A stretch of 64,000 nt of DNA, from contig NC_030858.1 in the NCBI RefSeq assembly GCF_000208745.1, positions 34,782,803 to 34,846,802 of the forward strand, given 5' to 3'. Every line of letters starts with the position of its first letter. The stretch's first letter is position 1. Below, piece after piece: positions 63,201 to 64,000 of this stretch. The DNA comes from Theobroma cacao (taxonomy: Eukaryota > Streptophyta > Magnoliopsida > Malvales > Malvaceae). Below the pieces are notes generated by a model that was not told the DNA's origin, made no database searches, and worked only from the letters and a program-made list of their open reading frames with translations. The position numbers were made by a program, and so were the translations under genes.

Positions 63201-64000
63201 AAGACAGGAAAAATATGAAGAAGTTTCTTATTTTAATATTCTATTTGGGAGAGCTCTTCTCTTTTTCTATGGGGAAAAAAGCATAGAAGTAGAATCTTTT
63301 GAGAAGTAGTGCCAACCAAGGAAAAACTGCTTTATTCAACCTTTTCTGCTTCCTTTTTCGATTGGTGGCAACGAAAAATTAAACAAAACCCACCAAGGCA
63401 CCAACCTCTGAATTTTTATTAAAAATTTCGGCATCTGATGAAATGGCTCTGGATGCTAACTGCATGCAGCCAAACAAATCCATTTCAAAGGATGTAGAAT
63501 TGGGCTGTTGACTAGAAATATATTTCATGAATAATGAATGGTGAAATTTTTATTGCAACATTCAACTTCATATATATATAAATCAAATTAAAGGGTTAAT
63601 ATTTCCCTTTGAAGTAGAAAATCATGCAGGCATTAGACAGTGAAGAGTGACTGAAATGTTCCATGGAGAGGAAATTGCTTTCTAACTAACAAAAGGGCAT
63701 GGGCCAGTTATGTCCTCAGTACAACATCACCTTTAAGTTGATTGTGTTTCATTGCTTGTTCTTTTCTCTTTTGTCTTTAACCAAGAAGTTTCGTTCCAAA
63801 ATGTTGTTTTCCTTTTCCTCCTTTTAAATTTCTACGATAGACTAAGTCTCACAATCAAGGCAAAGCTTCTCATCTATCTAATAGAAAGGTTAAAGGTAAA
63901 GAAGAAAAGTTTGGAACTGTTTTAGGCTTAAACCTCATTACCCTAAAGAAAAATGCTAATTGTTAGATTAAGACGTTTTGGGATTCAAGTCTTACCAGGT
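60201..64000. other. No recognisable gene
   Basis: The last 3.8 kb is AT-rich with scattered short frames. A (TTTC)n microsatellite lies near 60930-60950. Around 62750-63090 long frames overlap on both strands, but neither product resembles a family I know. I find no tRNA, known microRNA or transposon domains. A lncRNA or a distal promoter of a gene beyond the window is possible. Confidence 0.4.

Overview
The window is eudicot nuclear DNA. It is AT-rich, has spliced genes with GT-AG introns, and contains an intact nuclear tRNA-Ser gene and LTR, LINE and MITE relics. I rebuilt six protein genes by translating both strands and joining exons at GT/AG sites that keep the reading frame. From left to right they are: (1) the first two exons of an EMI1/DUF3128-like twin-CX9C protein on the minus strand, running off the left edge; (2) a complete 20-exon RAD5A-type SNF2/RING helicase on the minus strand (1034 aa); (3) a complete 9-exon DDT/PHD-finger protein on the plus strand (1726 aa); (4) a complete 27-exon AP-2 alpha-adaptin on the minus strand (1023 aa); (5) a 7-exon RETICULATA-RELATED plastid protein on the minus strand (427 aa); (6) a 4-exon NPH3/BTB protein on the minus strand (641 aa). 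A tRNA-Ser(GCT) lies between genes 5 and 6.

The order RAD5A - PHD protein - alpha-adaptin - RER1 is, from memory, the order of AT5G22750-AT5G22760-AT5G22770/80-AT5G22790 in Arabidopsis. This therefore looks like an old conserved gene block. The genes act in unrelated processes: DNA damage tolerance, chromatin, endocytosis, plastid/leaf development and phototropism-type signalling. I see no operon-like logic.

The 16 kb between the divergent RAD5A and PHD genes is mostly transposon debris. A decayed L1-type LINE ORF2 on the minus strand (about 14.0-21.25 kb) is split by two elements of about 2.1 and 2.0 kb. These share the same first ~180 bp, have TG...CA ends, and each carries a perfect 5-bp target-site duplication (CATAT, CCACC). 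Head-to-head with the LINE is a decayed plus-strand LINE ORF1 (RRM plus DUF4283, about 21.27-23.88 kb).

Smaller items include a Stowaway-like MITE at 353-625, a 925-bp inverted-end element in an alpha-adaptin intron, and a 164-bp foldback in the 3' UTR of the NPH3 gene. There are also tandem duplications in introns and three assembly gaps (12275, 18993, 37958-37962). The right-hand 4 kb holds no gene I can recognise. I found no clear sign of a new multi-gene system. The strongest unusual signals are the nested transposons, the 3' UTR foldback, and a small E2F-flanked reading frame near 25.1 kb.
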